Source of the DNA: a virus
DNA: 41,100 nucleotides
Strand: one strand, 5' to 3'
IMG/VR virus record: IMGVR_UViG_3300032322_001039
Coordinates: 1-41,100 of that record
Of this stretch, positions 1-8,910 are shown in pieces (the stretch's first letter is position 1; each line of letters starts with the position of its first letter). The notes below the pieces were generated by a model. That model searched no databases, was not told where the DNA came from, and worked only from the letters and a program-made list of their open reading frames with translations. The translations under genes were made by a program, and so were the position numbers.

Positions 1-141
1 ATCCATGTTGATGTTGGCATAGAAGACTTTGTTCGTGACAAGGAAAGTGTAGATGACGCATTTGAGCGAGTCTACGCATATGTAGAAAAGAAGTTGGTTG
101 AAAAGGTACAGGACATAGAGGAAGATCTGAATGGCAAGTAA
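1..141 (+). CDS. C-terminal fragment of an unidentified protein
   Basis: The frame is open from the first base of the window and stops at TAA 139-141, so only the last 46 residues of a gene that begins upstream are seen. The fragment is charged and probably helical, ending in EEDLNGK. It overlaps the start of the next gene by 11 bases, as is usual for translationally coupled phage genes. No family could be recognised from this tail alone. Its position just before the helicase suggests a replication-module protein (inference). Confidence 0.7.
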   Translation: MHVDVGIEDFVRDKESVDDAFERVYAYVEKKLVEKVQDIEEDLNGK

Positions 142-466
142 GTCCTTCAAGTTAGAGTTTGCCGTGATTGGCAGGTACGAAGCCATGTATCTTGAAAAGT
201 ATGGAAGCAAAGTCGAGATCAACAAATACAAGGAAAAGTGGGCGGTCTCTTCTCTCATAGAAGACTTTGGATACGACACGGTTCTCCAGTGCCTTGAGTA
301 TTATTTCAAGACAGATAAGGATGGACATCCACTATCCTACTTTTTCTTTAACTTCGAACAACTTAAGAGTATCATGAGCGAGAAGATGCGAGACGACGAA
401 CTGAGAGCAGAACGCCGCCGCAAGACACAAGAATTGGCTAGGGAGTATTTGAATGGCGTACAGTGA
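131..466 (+). CDS. Hypothetical protein directly upstream of the DnaB-type helicase
   Basis: 111 residues, charged, with an Arg/Lys/Glu-rich C-terminal helix (residues about 85-105) that overlaps the helicase start by 14 bases. No signal peptide, cysteine cluster or recognised motif is visible. Small proteins in this position in other phages are sometimes helicase loaders, but nothing in the sequence proves that here. The start ATG overlaps the end of the preceding frame, and the two are probably translationally coupled. Confidence 0.8.
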   Translation: MASKSFKLEFAVIGRYEAMYLEKYGSKVEINKYKEKWAVSSLIEDFGYDTVLQCLEYYFKTDKDGHPLSYFFFNFEQLKSIMSEKMRDDELRAERRRKTQELAREYLNGVQ

Positions 467-1670
467 TGAAGTAGAAGTTATCTCTGCGCTGTGTAAAAAT
501 AAGGATATCCACACCATGTATGATAATGGTGCAGACCATCTTATTACGCACTGTGCTGATGTTTGGGGCTTTATCAAAGACTACTACTCTCAGACCAAGC
601 AGGTTCCAGATTCAGACTTGGTTGCTACTAGATTTAGAGATTTTGATCCAGTCGATGCTGGCCCCACAATCTATCACATTGACAAACTGCGGTCGTCGTA
701 TCTTGATGAATCTATGCGTAATGCTGTGCGAACTGCCGCTACGCTTCTGCAAAATAATGAATCAGCACGGGCGCTACAAGAACTTACTAGCAGTATTTCT
801 TCTATTGCCAGGGTTACTTCAAAGGCCCGCGATATCGATGTAACTGATATTGATGATGCAGTCTCCTACTTTGAAAAACTAAAGGAGTCTGCTGAGAATG
901 GATGCGTCGGTATCAAGACCAATATCGCAGCATTTGATGCCTGCCTTCCAATGGGAATATCCAAGGGACAGTTGGGTGTCTTGCTTGCATACCCAGCAAT
1001 TGGTAAATCTTGGCTTGCACTTTACTTTGCTGTGCAGGCTTGGCGTGTAGGTAGAACACCTATGATTATCAGTCTTGAGATGACTGAGCATGAGGTTCGT
1101 AATAGAGTTTTCACCATTCTTGGCAATGGAAGATTTTCTCACCGTGCAATGAGTGCTGGCAGGCTGGATGAAAGTGACTTTCGTGATTGGGCAGACCGCG
1201 AACTCAAGAATAAGCCACCATTTAAAATCATCTCAAATGAGATTGGCTCAGAGACAACGCCGAATCTTATTGCCTCAAAGATTGAGCAATACAAGCCAGA
1301 TATAGTATTCATTGACTACCTACAGTTGATGAGTGACAACGCTGGCACTACCAGTAATGAGACTGTAAAGATTAAGAATCTTTCTAGAGAACTTAAGATG
1401 CTCGCTATAACTCAGGAGATTCCAGTTATTGCAATTGCGTCTGCCACCCCAGACGACGCATCTGACTTGGAATCTGTTCCACAGTTGGGTCAGGTGGCGT
1501 GGTCAAAGCAGATTGCCTACGATGCAGACTTCGTTCTTGCTCTTGGCAGGAAACAGAATAGTGACGCTATTGAGGTTGCATTTAGGAAGAATAGAAATGG
1601 CTTTCTGGGAGACTTCATTCTAGTAGCAGACTTTGACTCTGGCAGATTCAAGGAATACAACGACCTATAA
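453..1670 (+). CDS. dnaB: Replicative DNA helicase, DnaB family
   Basis: 405 residues with an N-terminal helical region (1-145) and a RecA-like ATPase domain. The Walker A loop is at 179-186 (AYPAIGKS; the usual first Gly is Ala), and Walker B is at 283-292 (DIVFIDYLQL), the DYLQL signature of the DnaB family. It should unwind the phage replication fork 5' to 3' as a hexamer and recruit the primase encoded next. It is a little shorter than bacterial DnaB (about 450-470 residues), as in many phage versions. The start overlaps the upstream gene by 14 bases. The gene closes a replication operon, since a promoter-like box follows its stop. Confidence 0.93.
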   Translation: MAYSDEVEVISALCKNKDIHTMYDNGADHLITHCADVWGFIKDYYSQTKQVPDSDLVATRFRDFDPVDAGPTIYHIDKLRSSYLDESMRNAVRTAATLLQNNESARALQELTSSISSIARVTSKARDIDVTDIDDAVSYFEKLKESAENGCVGIKTNIAAFDACLPMGISKGQLGVLLAYPAIGKSWLALYFAVQAWRVGRTPMIISLEMTEHEVRNRVFTILGNGRFSHRAMSAGRLDESDFRDWADRELKNKPPFKIISNEIGSETTPNLIASKIEQYKPDIVFIDYLQLMSDNAGTTSNETVKIKNLSRELKMLAITQEIPVIAIASATPDDASDLESVPQLGQVAWSKQIAYDADFVLALGRKQNSDAIEVAFRKNRNGFLGDFILVADFDSGRFKEYNDL

Positions 1671-1672
1671 GT

Positions 1673-1681
1673 TGCTATAAT
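1673..1681 (+). promoter_or_regulatory. Extended -10 promoter (TGcTATAAT), leaderless spacing
   Basis: TTGCTATAAT lies between the helicase stop and the next gene and matches the extended -10 consensus TGnTATAAT exactly. No good -35 box is seen. Exactly six bases separate the box from the GTG at 1688, so transcription would begin on the start codon, giving a leaderless mRNA, which is common in actinobacteria. The same box recurs upstream of several other genes in the window. Confidence 0.5.
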
Positions 1682-1687
1682 AACCAT

Positions 1688-1996
1688 GTGGATAATCTTT
1701 TTGTTGGACATAAAAGAATAGTAATGTTTCAAATCGATGGACAAATCGATACGGACTCAAACATTCCATCAATCCGACAAAGATATGAAAAACACTTGGT
1801 TGATGTTATGAACTCAAAAGGCTATGTGCCGCACTTTGACATAGAGCCTGCGTTCAGTCTACAATATGATAAAGGCGTGTATAGTTTTCTACTATCCATG
1901 TATGGGATTTACATAGGAAAGGCAAAGGCCAAATGTTTTCACGGCGTTTCACTAAACAATCTAATACCAAAGAGTTCTACTCAGACGAACAAATAG
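1688..1996 (+). CDS. Hypothetical protein upstream of primase
   Basis: 102 residues from GTG 1688, with an alternative ATG at 1724. GTG is preferred because the -10 box at 1676-1681 sits at leaderless spacing and neither start has a clear ribosome binding site. The sequence contains an acidic, aromatic central part and no recognised motif. Its 3' end overlaps the primase by 64 bases in another frame. Family unknown. Confidence 0.65.
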   Translation: MDNLFVGHKRIVMFQIDGQIDTDSNIPSIRQRYEKHLVDVMNSKGYVPHFDIEPAFSLQYDKGVYSFLLSMYGIYIGKAKAKCFHGVSLNNLIPKSSTQTNK

Positions 1997-2886
1997 CATC
2001 AGTTCTACGTTCGTGCGATGTTCGCGTGGGCGGCGAGATTGATACACACTATTTGATCTTCTGTCCATTTCACTACAATGTAAATACTCCTGCATGTGAA
2101 ATAGACAAGACTAGTGGGCTATACATTTGCTTCTCATGCGGAGAAAGCGGCAGCCTGACAGATCTAGTTATGAAGACAACCAAGAGAAACTTCTTTGAGG
2201 CATCACGGGTAATTCATTCTGCATCTGCCACCACCGACATACTAAGCGTGGTGAATATGGAACTGAGCAAACTTCCAGATGACCAACTAGAGGAATTTGA
2301 CTCATCAATCATTCTCAGACTTCATGAAAGTCTTTTAGATAACCAAAAAGCCATAGATTATTTTCGGGGTAGAAAGATCTATATGGAGGCGGTTATGGAA
2401 ATGAAGTTGGGTTATTCTGCCAAGCAGAACATGGTTACCGTTCCTATTCAAGATCAGTACGGAATGTACGTTGGAATGGTGGCCAGGTCTATTGAGGGCA
2501 AGTCGTTTAAGAACTCAACTAATTTGCCACGCAAGCATGTTCTTTTCAATCTAAATAGATCTAAGTTAAACGATATTGTAGTTGTAGAATCTACCTTCGA
2601 TAGCATCCGTCTTTGGCAACTTGGAATTCCGTCCGTGGCAACTCTTGGATCTAATATATCAGGAAATCAGATTCTTCTGTTAAATAAGTATGCTAATAAG
2701 ATTATGCTTTGCCCAGACAAAGATAGTGCTGGACAAAAGATGGTAACAAAAGTTAGTGAAAAACTGACTAACAAGCAAATAACTATTATGGATGTCGGAG
2801 AGGCTAAAGACATAGGAGACTTATCCGATTCAGAAATTATGACGCTCTGGAAAAATGCTTGTTCCAATAACGAAATATCGGTATAA
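1933..2886 (+). CDS. dnaG: DNA primase, DnaG-type (zinc finger plus TOPRIM)
   Basis: 317 residues. The N-terminal CHC2-type zinc site is visible as C44, H47, C66 and C69 (CPFH ... CFSC). A TOPRIM domain follows, with its glutamate E219 in IVVVES and the acidic pair D262/D264 in PDKDSAG. Together they predict synthesis of RNA primers for lagging-strand replication with the DnaB-type helicase encoded upstream. The protein is about half the length of bacterial DnaG and lacks an obvious helicase-interaction domain, as in many phage primases. The start lies inside the preceding ORF. Confidence 0.9.
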   Translation: MFSRRFTKQSNTKEFYSDEQIASVLRSCDVRVGGEIDTHYLIFCPFHYNVNTPACEIDKTSGLYICFSCGESGSLTDLVMKTTKRNFFEASRVIHSASATTDILSVVNMELSKLPDDQLEEFDSSIILRLHESLLDNQKAIDYFRGRKIYMEAVMEMKLGYSAKQNMVTVPIQDQYGMYVGMVARSIEGKSFKNSTNLPRKHVLFNLNRSKLNDIVVVESTFDSIRLWQLGIPSVATLGSNISGNQILLLNKYANKIMLCPDKDSAGQKMVTKVSEKLTNKQITIMDVGEAKDIGDLSDSEIMTLWKNACSNNEISV

Positions 2887-2887
2887 T
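2882..2887 (+). promoter_or_regulatory. Possible -10 box (TATAAT) before the ssDNA-binding protein gene
   Basis: TATAAT overlaps the primase stop codon. It lacks the TG extension. A weak TTGTTC lies 17 bases upstream as a possible -35. The downstream gene has a strong ribosome binding site (AGGAGGA, about 2920-2926) and a 40-odd-base leader, compatible with a promoter here. Confidence 0.35.
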
Positions 2888-2932
2888 TAATCAACCGACC
2901 CATCTACAGGGTCAAATATCAGGAGGAATATT

Positions 2933-3589
2933 ATGGGAGTTATTACAGGTTTAGCGGGTATTAAGAAGAAGATGGAGCGTCCAGTAATTTCTGATACGCC
3001 CCGTGCAAGGTGGCTAAAGGTTGAAGATGGACAGAGCGTAAAGATTCGCTTTATTAATGAAATTGATCCAGATTCCCCAAGTTATGACCCAAAGCGTGGT
3101 CTCGCAATTGTTGTTGCAGAGCACACCAATCCAAAGGATTATCGCCGCAAGGCTGTCTGCACCCTAGATGATGAGGGTCGCTGCTTCGGATGTGAGATGC
3201 ATCGTAAAGATCCAAAGGCTGGCTGGAAGTCTCGCCTACGATTTTACTGCAATGTTCTAGTGGATGATAACTCTGGAGAGCAATACACAGCAGTTTGGTC
3301 ACAGGGAGTAAGTTCCAAGTCTCCCACTACAACAATGCTTATTGAGTATGCAGCAGACACAAACTCAATCACGAACCTCACATGGAGGCTAAAGCGTTCT
3401 GGAACTGGTACACAAACCAGTTACGCACTGATTCCGCTTGCTACAGACAGTGAGAAGTTTGACTGGTCCGCAATTGAACCCTATGAACTGGACAAGGTTG
3501 CAATCAGGAATATTTCTTATCCAGACCAAGAGGCTTTTTACATGGGCCTTGATGTAGATACAACAACATCTACCGCCGTTGAGTGGTAA
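2933..3589 (+). CDS. Putative single-stranded DNA-binding protein
   Basis: 218 residues with a very good ribosome binding site (AGGAGGA ending 7 bases before ATG). The protein has a basic N-terminus, an OB-fold-like central part (SVKIRFINEI ... RFYCNVLVDD) and a possible zinc pair (C-x2-C in RCFGCEMHRK). It ends in an acidic, Thr-rich tail, similar in outline to phage ssDNA-binding proteins such as T4 gp32. It lies between primase and polymerase, and the strong Shine-Dalgarno suits an abundant protein. The function is inferred from overall pattern and context, not from a decisive motif. Confidence 0.65.
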   Translation: MGVITGLAGIKKKMERPVISDTPRARWLKVEDGQSVKIRFINEIDPDSPSYDPKRGLAIVVAEHTNPKDYRRKAVCTLDDEGRCFGCEMHRKDPKAGWKSRLRFYCNVLVDDNSGEQYTAVWSQGVSSKSPTTTMLIEYAADTNSITNLTWRLKRSGTGTQTSYALIPLATDSEKFDWSAIEPYELDKVAIRNISYPDQEAFYMGLDVDTTTSTAVEW

Positions 3590-3605
3590 TTCTTGATCCT
3601 GTGGC

Positions 3606-3632
3606 GGGCGGTAGGATATACTCTTACCGCCC
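3606..3632 (+). repeat. 8-bp inverted repeat around a TATACT box upstream of dnaE
   Basis: GGGCGGTA (3606-3613) pairs perfectly with TACCGCCC (3625-3632) across an 11-base loop that contains GGATATACT, a possible -10 box. No U-tract follows, so it is not a classic terminator. It could be a terminator of the upstream operon without a U-tract, or an operator over a promoter. A ribosome binding site GGAGAGG follows, before ATG 3651. Confidence 0.5.
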
Positions 3633-3650
3633 ACTACTATTTGGAGAGGT

Positions 3651-6600
3651 ATGTTTCATAACCATCATTCACATTCTTATTACTCGCTTCTAGATGGATA
3701 CTCGTCCCCACTAGAACTTATGCAGCGCGCTGCCGAAATTGGCATGGGGGCAATGTCCATTACCGACCACGGCTCGCTGAGCGCACATAGAGAGTTGCTA
3801 AAGGCTGGCGCAGAAACTGGCGTTAAGCCCATTCTTGGCCTTGAAGCATATTTCACACCAGATAGATTAGATAAGAGATCCAAGAAGGATCGTACGCCAG
3901 ATGATCAGATCTACAACCACCTAATCATTCTTGCCAAAAACGACAATGGGCTGGCTAATCTTAGTAGGCTGTCTGAGATGGCTTGGAATGATGGTTTCTT
4001 CGTTAAGCCTCGCATGGACTTTGAATTGCTAGATAGGCATAATAAAGATCTCGTAGTTCTCTCTGGCTGCATGAATGGAATCATTGCTAAGGCAATTGAG
4101 AATGGAAATTGGGCTATGGCTAGACAACATGCCCTTTGGTTCAAGGAGGTGTTCGGTGATGATTTCTATATGGAGTTGCAGCCACACAATCCAGCAAGTC
4201 TGAATTTGGCTTTGCTAGAACTAGGAGACACACTTGGCATCAAGTCTACTGTGACATTGGATTGCCACTACGCATCTCCTAAGGATCGGGTGGCAGAGGA
4301 AATCATGCTTATCCTTGGGACACATCCCAAGATTCAGAAGGAGTCCTCATTCGAAGGCAGCAAGAAGTATGCAGATGTCATGGATAAACTTGACTATCTT
4401 TATGGAGAAAGAGGCATGTCCTTCAAAGACTTAGATATCTGGCTTATGGATTTTGCAGATGTCCGCACTCGTATGGAGGCTCAGGGAATCTATCGTGATG
4501 ATCTCTATGCCAACAGCATGGAAATATCGGATAAGGTTTCTCAATACGAGCAAAAAGAAAATCTAGATCTGCTTCCGGTCAACCATGAAAGTCCAGATGC
4601 AGAACTTGAAAGACTAGCAATTGCGGGTCTAAAGCAAAGAGGATTGCTGGATAAAGAAGAGTATCGTCAAAGACTTAACGACGAACTATCTATTATCAAA
4701 TCAAAGAACTTCTCTTCATACTTTATTATTGTGTCGAATATGATTGCCTGGGCAAAGCAAAATGGGATTCTTGTTGGCCCAGGAAGAGGGTCTTCGGCAG
4801 GAAGTCTGCTGTGTTATGCACTAGGCATCACAGAGGTAGATCCAATTGAATACGGACTACTATTCTTTCGATTCATCAATCCTGAACGAAACGACTTTCC
4901 TGATATTGACGTAGACTATGAAGATCGTCGTCGCGGAGAAGTGAAGCAGCACCTGATTGACAAATATCATAATGTTGCCTCAATTGCTACCTTCCTAACC
5001 TTTAAGGACAAGGGTGTTGTTCGTGACGTTGCTAGGGCACTTAATGTCCCACTAACAGACGTTAATAAGACTCTTAAGAATATCGAAACATGGGATGAGT
5101 TTATCGGTTCAGAGTCTACTAGAGAATTCAGAAAGAAGTATCCAGAAGTTGTAGACTACGCTGACAAGTTGCGAGGAAGAATCAGAGGCACTGGCGTCCA
5201 TGCCGCAGGCATTGTTACATCTAAGATAGAACTGAGTAATGTTGCTCCCATCGAAACTAGAAAAGACACTCAGGGTGATGGAAGAATCCCCGTTGTCGCG
5301 GTAGACATGGAGCAGGCGGCTGAAATTGGACTAATCAAGATCGATGCGCTTGGCCTGAAAACTCTGACGGTTATCAAGGACGCTCTAGATATTATTCGTA
5401 ACAGAACTGGCGAGGTGATTGATCTACAGAACCTAAAACTGGACGACCCAGAAGTGTTTGCTGATATATCTGCTGGTCATACGAAGGGTATATTCCAGGC
5501 TGAGGCCGCCCCATACACAAACCTTATTCTTAAGATGGGCATTAGCAACTTCAATGAACTTGCAGCCTCCAATGCCCTTGTTCGTCCAGGTGCAATGAAT
5601 ACAATTGGTGCAGACTATGTAAAAAGAAAGAAGGGGCGTCAGGCAGTCAAATACGTCCATCCTATTATGCAGCAATTTACACAAGATACATATGGCTGTA
5701 TTCTTTATCAGGAACAGGTCATGCAGGCGTGTGTTTATCTAGGCGGCATGACAATGGCAGAGGCAGACAAGGTTCGAAAAATTATTGGCAAGAAAAAGGA
5801 TGCCAAAGAGTTTGATCAGTTTAAGGACAAGTTCGTTGACGGCGCTTCTGAGCACATCAGCAGAGAGGCAGCAGAAAAACTATGGCACGACTTCGAAGCC
5901 CACGCGGGATATTCGTTTAATAAAAGCCATGCCGTTGCCTACTCTATGCTTAGTTACTGGACCGCATGGCTTAAGCACTACTACCCGCTTGAGTTCATGT
6001 ATTCCCTACTGAAGAATGAGTCGGACAAGGACACTAGAACTGAATACCTAATTGAGGCAAAGAGAATGGGAATTAGAATTCTTCTTCCACATGTTAATGA
6101 GTCAGAGATTGATTTTGCAATTTCTGGTAACTCTATTAGATTTGGCCTTGGGAATATCAAGTATGTGTCAGAGAACATCGCTAACAAGATCATGGAAAGT
6201 AGGCCATTTACATCCTATCAACAGTTTCTAGAGATTTCTTCAAGTAAGGGATCTGGCATCAACAGCCGCGCTGTAGCAGTCCTGAACAGAATTGGTGCGC
6301 TGGCATTTGATGACAATCCTCGCACTGGTGAGGAAAAGAATTATTTGTACGAGTACCTTAACGTGCCAGAATTTAATGCAGACATTCCAAGGTATCTTGA
6401 TGCCTACATTAAAACTCTAGATGACTATGATGAGCGTGGCTCTTTTATTATCCTTGCTATGGTAAAGTCCATTAAGCGTGGCCAAGGTTGGTCAAGAGTT
6501 GAGGTTGTAGACAAGACTGGAACCGCTGGCATTTTTCATGACGAAGATACACAGATTGAGTCTGGTAAGATGTATCTGTTTCTTGTAAGTAACAATAGAA

Positions 6601-6920
6601 TTGCGGAGTATGTTCTCCCAGAGGAACTGAAGAAGATAGACTCTGGATTTTCTAGATACATTACCGCTACCAATCTACCGCTAGTCGATGGAGAATATTT
6701 TGTAGTTTCTTTCTCTAGCAGAAAGACAAAGAAGGGTGACAACATGGCAAATGTTGTTTTTGCAGAAGAAGACAAAAACTTGATTTCTGCCGTTGCATTC
6801 CCTAAAATATATACACAGGCTCGTATGTCATTAAAGCCAGGATCTTCCACTAAGGTAGTGATGAAAGAACTTGATGATGGCACTATGGCAATCAACAGTA
6901 TCGAATGGAGAGATTCTTGA
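3651..6920 (+). CDS. dnaE: DNA polymerase III alpha subunit (DnaE type)
   Basis: 1089 residues, near the size of bacterial DnaE. An N-terminal PHP domain is visible (HSHSYYSLLDG at residues 6-16, ITDHGSL near 37). The palm carries the catalytic acidic cluster in PDIDVDYED (D418, D420, D422) and the third aspartate in IKIDALG (D565), followed by finger and C-terminal OB-fold regions. It should copy the phage genome with the helicase and primase above. C-family polymerases occur in several large phages in place of a family A or B enzyme. No separate proofreading exonuclease or sliding clamp is visible nearby. Start chosen at ATG 3651, 2 bases after GGAGAGG; the next methionine would remove the PHP motif. 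Confidence 0.95.
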   Translation: MFHNHHSHSYYSLLDGYSSPLELMQRAAEIGMGAMSITDHGSLSAHRELLKAGAETGVKPILGLEAYFTPDRLDKRSKKDRTPDDQIYNHLIILAKNDNGLANLSRLSEMAWNDGFFVKPRMDFELLDRHNKDLVVLSGCMNGIIAKAIENGNWAMARQHALWFKEVFGDDFYMELQPHNPASLNLALLELGDTLGIKSTVTLDCHYASPKDRVAEEIMLILGTHPKIQKESSFEGSKKYADVMDKLDYLYGERGMSFKDLDIWLMDFADVRTRMEAQGIYRDDLYANSMEISDKVSQYEQKENLDLLPVNHESPDAELERLAIAGLKQRGLLDKEEYRQRLNDELSIIKSKNFSSYFIIVSNMIAWAKQNGILVGPGRGSSAGSLLCYALGITEVDPIEYGLLFFRFINPERNDFPDIDVDYEDRRRGEVKQHLIDKYHNVASIATFLTFKDKGVVRDVARALNVPLTDVNKTLKNIETWDEFIGSESTREFRKKYPEVVDYADKLRGRIRGTGVHAAGIVTSKIELSNVAPIETRKDTQGDGRIPVVAVDMEQAAEIGLIKIDALGLKTLTVIKDALDIIRNRTGEVIDLQNLKLDDPEVFADISAGHTKGIFQAEAAPYTNLILKMGISNFNELAASNALVRPGAMNTIGADYVKRKKGRQAVKYVHPIMQQFTQDTYGCILYQEQVMQACVYLGGMTMAEADKVRKIIGKKKDAKEFDQFKDKFVDGASEHISREAAEKLWHDFEAHAGYSFNKSHAVAYSMLSYWTAWLKHYYPLEFMYSLLKNESDKDTRTEYLIEAKRMGIRILLPHVNESEIDFAISGNSIRFGLGNIKYVSENIANKIMESRPFTSYQQFLEISSSKGSGINSRAVAVLNRIGALAFDDNPRTGEEKNYLYEYLNVPEFNADIPRYLDAYIKTLDDYDERGSFIILAMVKSIKRGQGWSRVEVVDKTGTAGIFHDEDTQIESGKMYLFLVSNNRIAEYVLPEELKKIDSGFSRYITATNLPLVDGEYFVVSFSSRKTKKGDNMANVVFAEEDKNLISAVAFPKIYTQARMSLKPGSSTKVVMKELDDGTMAINSIEWRDS

Positions 6921-7258
6921 ACCTAGATAATTTAGCAGCAGAACTGCATCAAACAGCATTAGAAAAGGGATTTTGGGGGCCGCTAGAAACCCTGCGAGAG
7001 TCCGATGAAAGTTTTATCTTTTATGCAAAGCAAATCGCAATGATTCACTCAGAGGCCACCGAAGTTCTGGAGGCGCTGAGAAAAGACAAGGGTCAGTTGG
7101 CCGTGGTAGAAGAACTCGCAGATATCATTATCAGGGTTCTAGACCTATACAATGGACTATATAATGAAGGCGTAGTTACAGCATCGCTTCATAAGGTGCT
7201 AAGGAAGAAGGCTGGAGTTAATAAGGATAGGCCTCGCCTGCACGGTGTGCGTGGATGA
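6905..7258 (+). CDS. MazG-like nucleotide pyrophosphohydrolase
   Basis: 117 residues, all-alpha. The metal-binding signature ExxE ... ExxD of the MazG/dUTPase-like superfamily is visible as SEATEVLEAL followed by EELADIIIRV. Such enzymes hydrolyse (d)NTPs to monophosphates and may clean or rebalance the nucleotide pool or lower ppGpp in infected cells; the substrate cannot be told from sequence. The gene starts 16 bases inside the end of dnaE, so it is probably co-translated with the polymerase. Confidence 0.82.
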   Translation: MERFLNLDNLAAELHQTALEKGFWGPLETLRESDESFIFYAKQIAMIHSEATEVLEALRKDKGQLAVVEELADIIIRVLDLYNGLYNEGVVTASLHKVLRKKAGVNKDRPRLHGVRG

Positions 7259-7264
7259 TATAAT
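7256..7264 (+). promoter_or_regulatory. Extended -10-like box (TGaTATAAT)
   Basis: TGATATAAT directly abuts the ATG at 7265, so transcription from it would begin inside that ORF. If real it would serve the RecA gene 160 bases downstream, or imply a later start for the small ORF. It could also be chance, because TGA stop and ATG context generate similar strings. Confidence 0.3.
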
Positions 7265-7516
7265 ATGACAGTCAATGGATACTTCCTTCATGGCTCAGAC
7301 AACGAGATGCTAATGGTTATTAGAAGCCATGATGAAGATTTTATGATGTCAATTATTACAAAATTAAAAAAGAGCCGCGAGCCGCAGATAAAAGAGTTAG
7401 CAGAGACATTGGAGAATCATTTTTATGACAGAGATAGTGATGGAAGAAATACTAGCAAAACTAGATCCCAAAATAAGAAAACTAGTAGGTCCAGCGGATC
7501 AAGTAGAAATACATAA
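7265..7516 (+). CDS. Hypothetical protein overlapping the recA start
   Basis: 83 residues. The first 55 look like a normal small globular protein, while the last 28 (Ser/Arg/Lys-rich) are read from the same DNA as the RecA N-terminus in another frame. The 92-base overlap is unusually long for this genome. No motif is recognised and no good ribosome binding site is seen. Confidence 0.55.
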   Translation: MTVNGYFLHGSDNEMLMVIRSHDEDFMMSIITKLKKSREPQIKELAETLENHFYDRDSDGRNTSKTRSQNKKTSRSSGSSRNT

Positions 7517-8432
7517 GCAAAAGACACCAAGCCTATCTCTGAATGTTGCACTAAAGGGCGGCTTGGCATATGGTCGTCAAGTTCTTATCTGGGGCAACAA
7601 GAGTGCTGGCAAGTCCTCTTTTTGTCTACAAATTATTGCAGACGCGCAGAAGAATGGAAAAACATGTGCGTGGATCGATGCAGAACAGTCGTATTCTCCA
7701 GAATGGGCAGAGCGATTAGGAGTGGATTCGACAAAACTTATCTATTCCACAGCAAAAACTATTAATGACATGGTAGATATTGGGACACAACTAATTCAAT
7801 CTGGAGTAGACATTCTCGTTGTAGATTCTATTTCAGCCCTGCTTCCCGCGATCTACTTTGAAAAGGACGGCTCTGAACTAAAACAGTTACAGGACACTAA
7901 GCAAATAGGTGCCGAAGCAAAGGACATGACTCATGCCGTCAAGATGCTAAATTATGTCAATAACAACACTCTCCTTATTCTCATTTCTCAGCAGAGAAAT
8001 CAGTTCGGAACAATGCACGCCAGCCATATTCCAACAGGTGGAATGGCCGTCAAGTTTTTCTCGTCCACGATTATTAAGTTGTGGTCAAGCGAATCTGAGG
8101 CTTCATCAATTAAAGATCGTGTTGCGGTAGGAGATAAACTAATTGAGCAGAAGGTTGGCAGGCCAGTAAACTGGACTATCGACTACAACAAGACTGGTCC
8201 ACAGTTTATCACTGGATCATATGATTTTTATTTCCAGGGAAGCCACGTTGGAGTGGACCAAGTTGCGGACCTAGTTGATACTGCTGAAATGATGGGAGTG
8301 ATTGAGAGGGGTGGTGCATGGTATACGGTATTCGGTCAAAGAATCCAGGGCCGCGCCAATGTAATTGCAGCAGTGAGAGAAGATCTTGATCTCTACGACA
8401 AACTAAGTGAAGAGGTGTACGGAAAAGTATGA
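7425..8432 (+). CDS. recA: RecA-family recombinase
   Basis: 335 residues, typical for RecA. Walker A is GNKSAGKS at 57-64, the DAEQSY motif with the catalytic-type glutamate is near E87, and Walker B is in ILVVDSISALLP. The L2-type segment (QQRNQFGTM ... GGMAVKFFSS) is also visible. It should promote strand exchange in recombination-dependent replication and repair, alongside the resolvase and nucleases encoded downstream. Start at ATG 7425, with GGAG 10 bases upstream; ATG 7440 is an alternative. Confidence 0.93.
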   Translation: MTEIVMEEILAKLDPKIRKLVGPADQVEIHKQKTPSLSLNVALKGGLAYGRQVLIWGNKSAGKSSFCLQIIADAQKNGKTCAWIDAEQSYSPEWAERLGVDSTKLIYSTAKTINDMVDIGTQLIQSGVDILVVDSISALLPAIYFEKDGSELKQLQDTKQIGAEAKDMTHAVKMLNYVNNNTLLILISQQRNQFGTMHASHIPTGGMAVKFFSSTIIKLWSSESEASSIKDRVAVGDKLIEQKVGRPVNWTIDYNKTGPQFITGSYDFYFQGSHVGVDQVADLVDTAEMMGVIERGGAWYTVFGQRIQGRANVIAAVREDLDLYDKLSEEVYGKV

Positions 8433-8620
8433 TAGACCCAAAAGATTTCTTATCATCAAACAATACGCAAGAAGATGACGATCTCATTGATCTAGAAGGT
8501 TCTTTTTCATGTCCAGAACAAGGATGCTACGAATTAACTACTTTAGGTAAGTTTAACGAAAGAGAAAGAATCATAACATGGACATGCATTAATGGACACG
8601 CTGGAAGGGCGGGACTATGA
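8429..8620 (+). CDS. Small putative zinc-binding protein
   Basis: 63 residues overlapping the recA stop by 4 bases (ATGA). The acidic N-terminus is followed by C-x4-C and C-x3-H (SCPEQGCYEL ... WTCINGHAG), a layout expected of a small zinc ribbon. Role unknown. Context suggests replication or recombination. Confidence 0.75.
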   Translation: MIDPKDFLSSNNTQEDDDLIDLEGSFSCPEQGCYELTTLGKFNERERIITWTCINGHAGRAGL

Positions 8621-8910
8621 GCGAACGATCTGAGATAAAAAGAATCGGTGGCAAGGCTCACAAAAATTCTGGTCGTGGTCAATATACGAAGTCTGATGCA
8701 ACCTGGGAAAACTTTATTGTAGACGTTAAGGAATACTCAAAGTCTTATTCCATTAGTCAGTCAACTTGGTCAAAGATCGTAACGGACACCTTAAGAACCG
8801 ATAAGACTAAAGATCCAGCACTGCTTTTAGTTTTAGGTGGAAAGACTAGGTTGGCAGTTATAGAATGGTCTAAACTAGAAGAATTGGTAGAAAATGGAAA
8901 ACACGATTGA
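8617..8910 (+). CDS. Putative PD-(D/E)XK-type nuclease (Holliday-junction-resolvase-like)
   Basis: 97 residues. The segment NSGRGQYTKSDATWENFIVD, continuing into VKEYSKSYS, places an aspartate in KSDA and a D-x-K pair in VDVKE, the arrangement of small PD-(D/E)XK resolvases and endonuclease I-like proteins. A later hydrophobic strand (PALLLVLGG) fits the same fold. It would cut branched DNA during packaging or recombination. This is pattern recognition, not proof; a second resolvase-like gene (RuvC type) lies 1.4 kb downstream. The start overlaps the upstream stop by 4 bases. Confidence 0.75.
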   Translation: MSERSEIKRIGGKAHKNSGRGQYTKSDATWENFIVDVKEYSKSYSISQSTWSKIVTDTLRTDKTKDPALLLVLGGKTRLAVIEWSKLEELVENGKHD

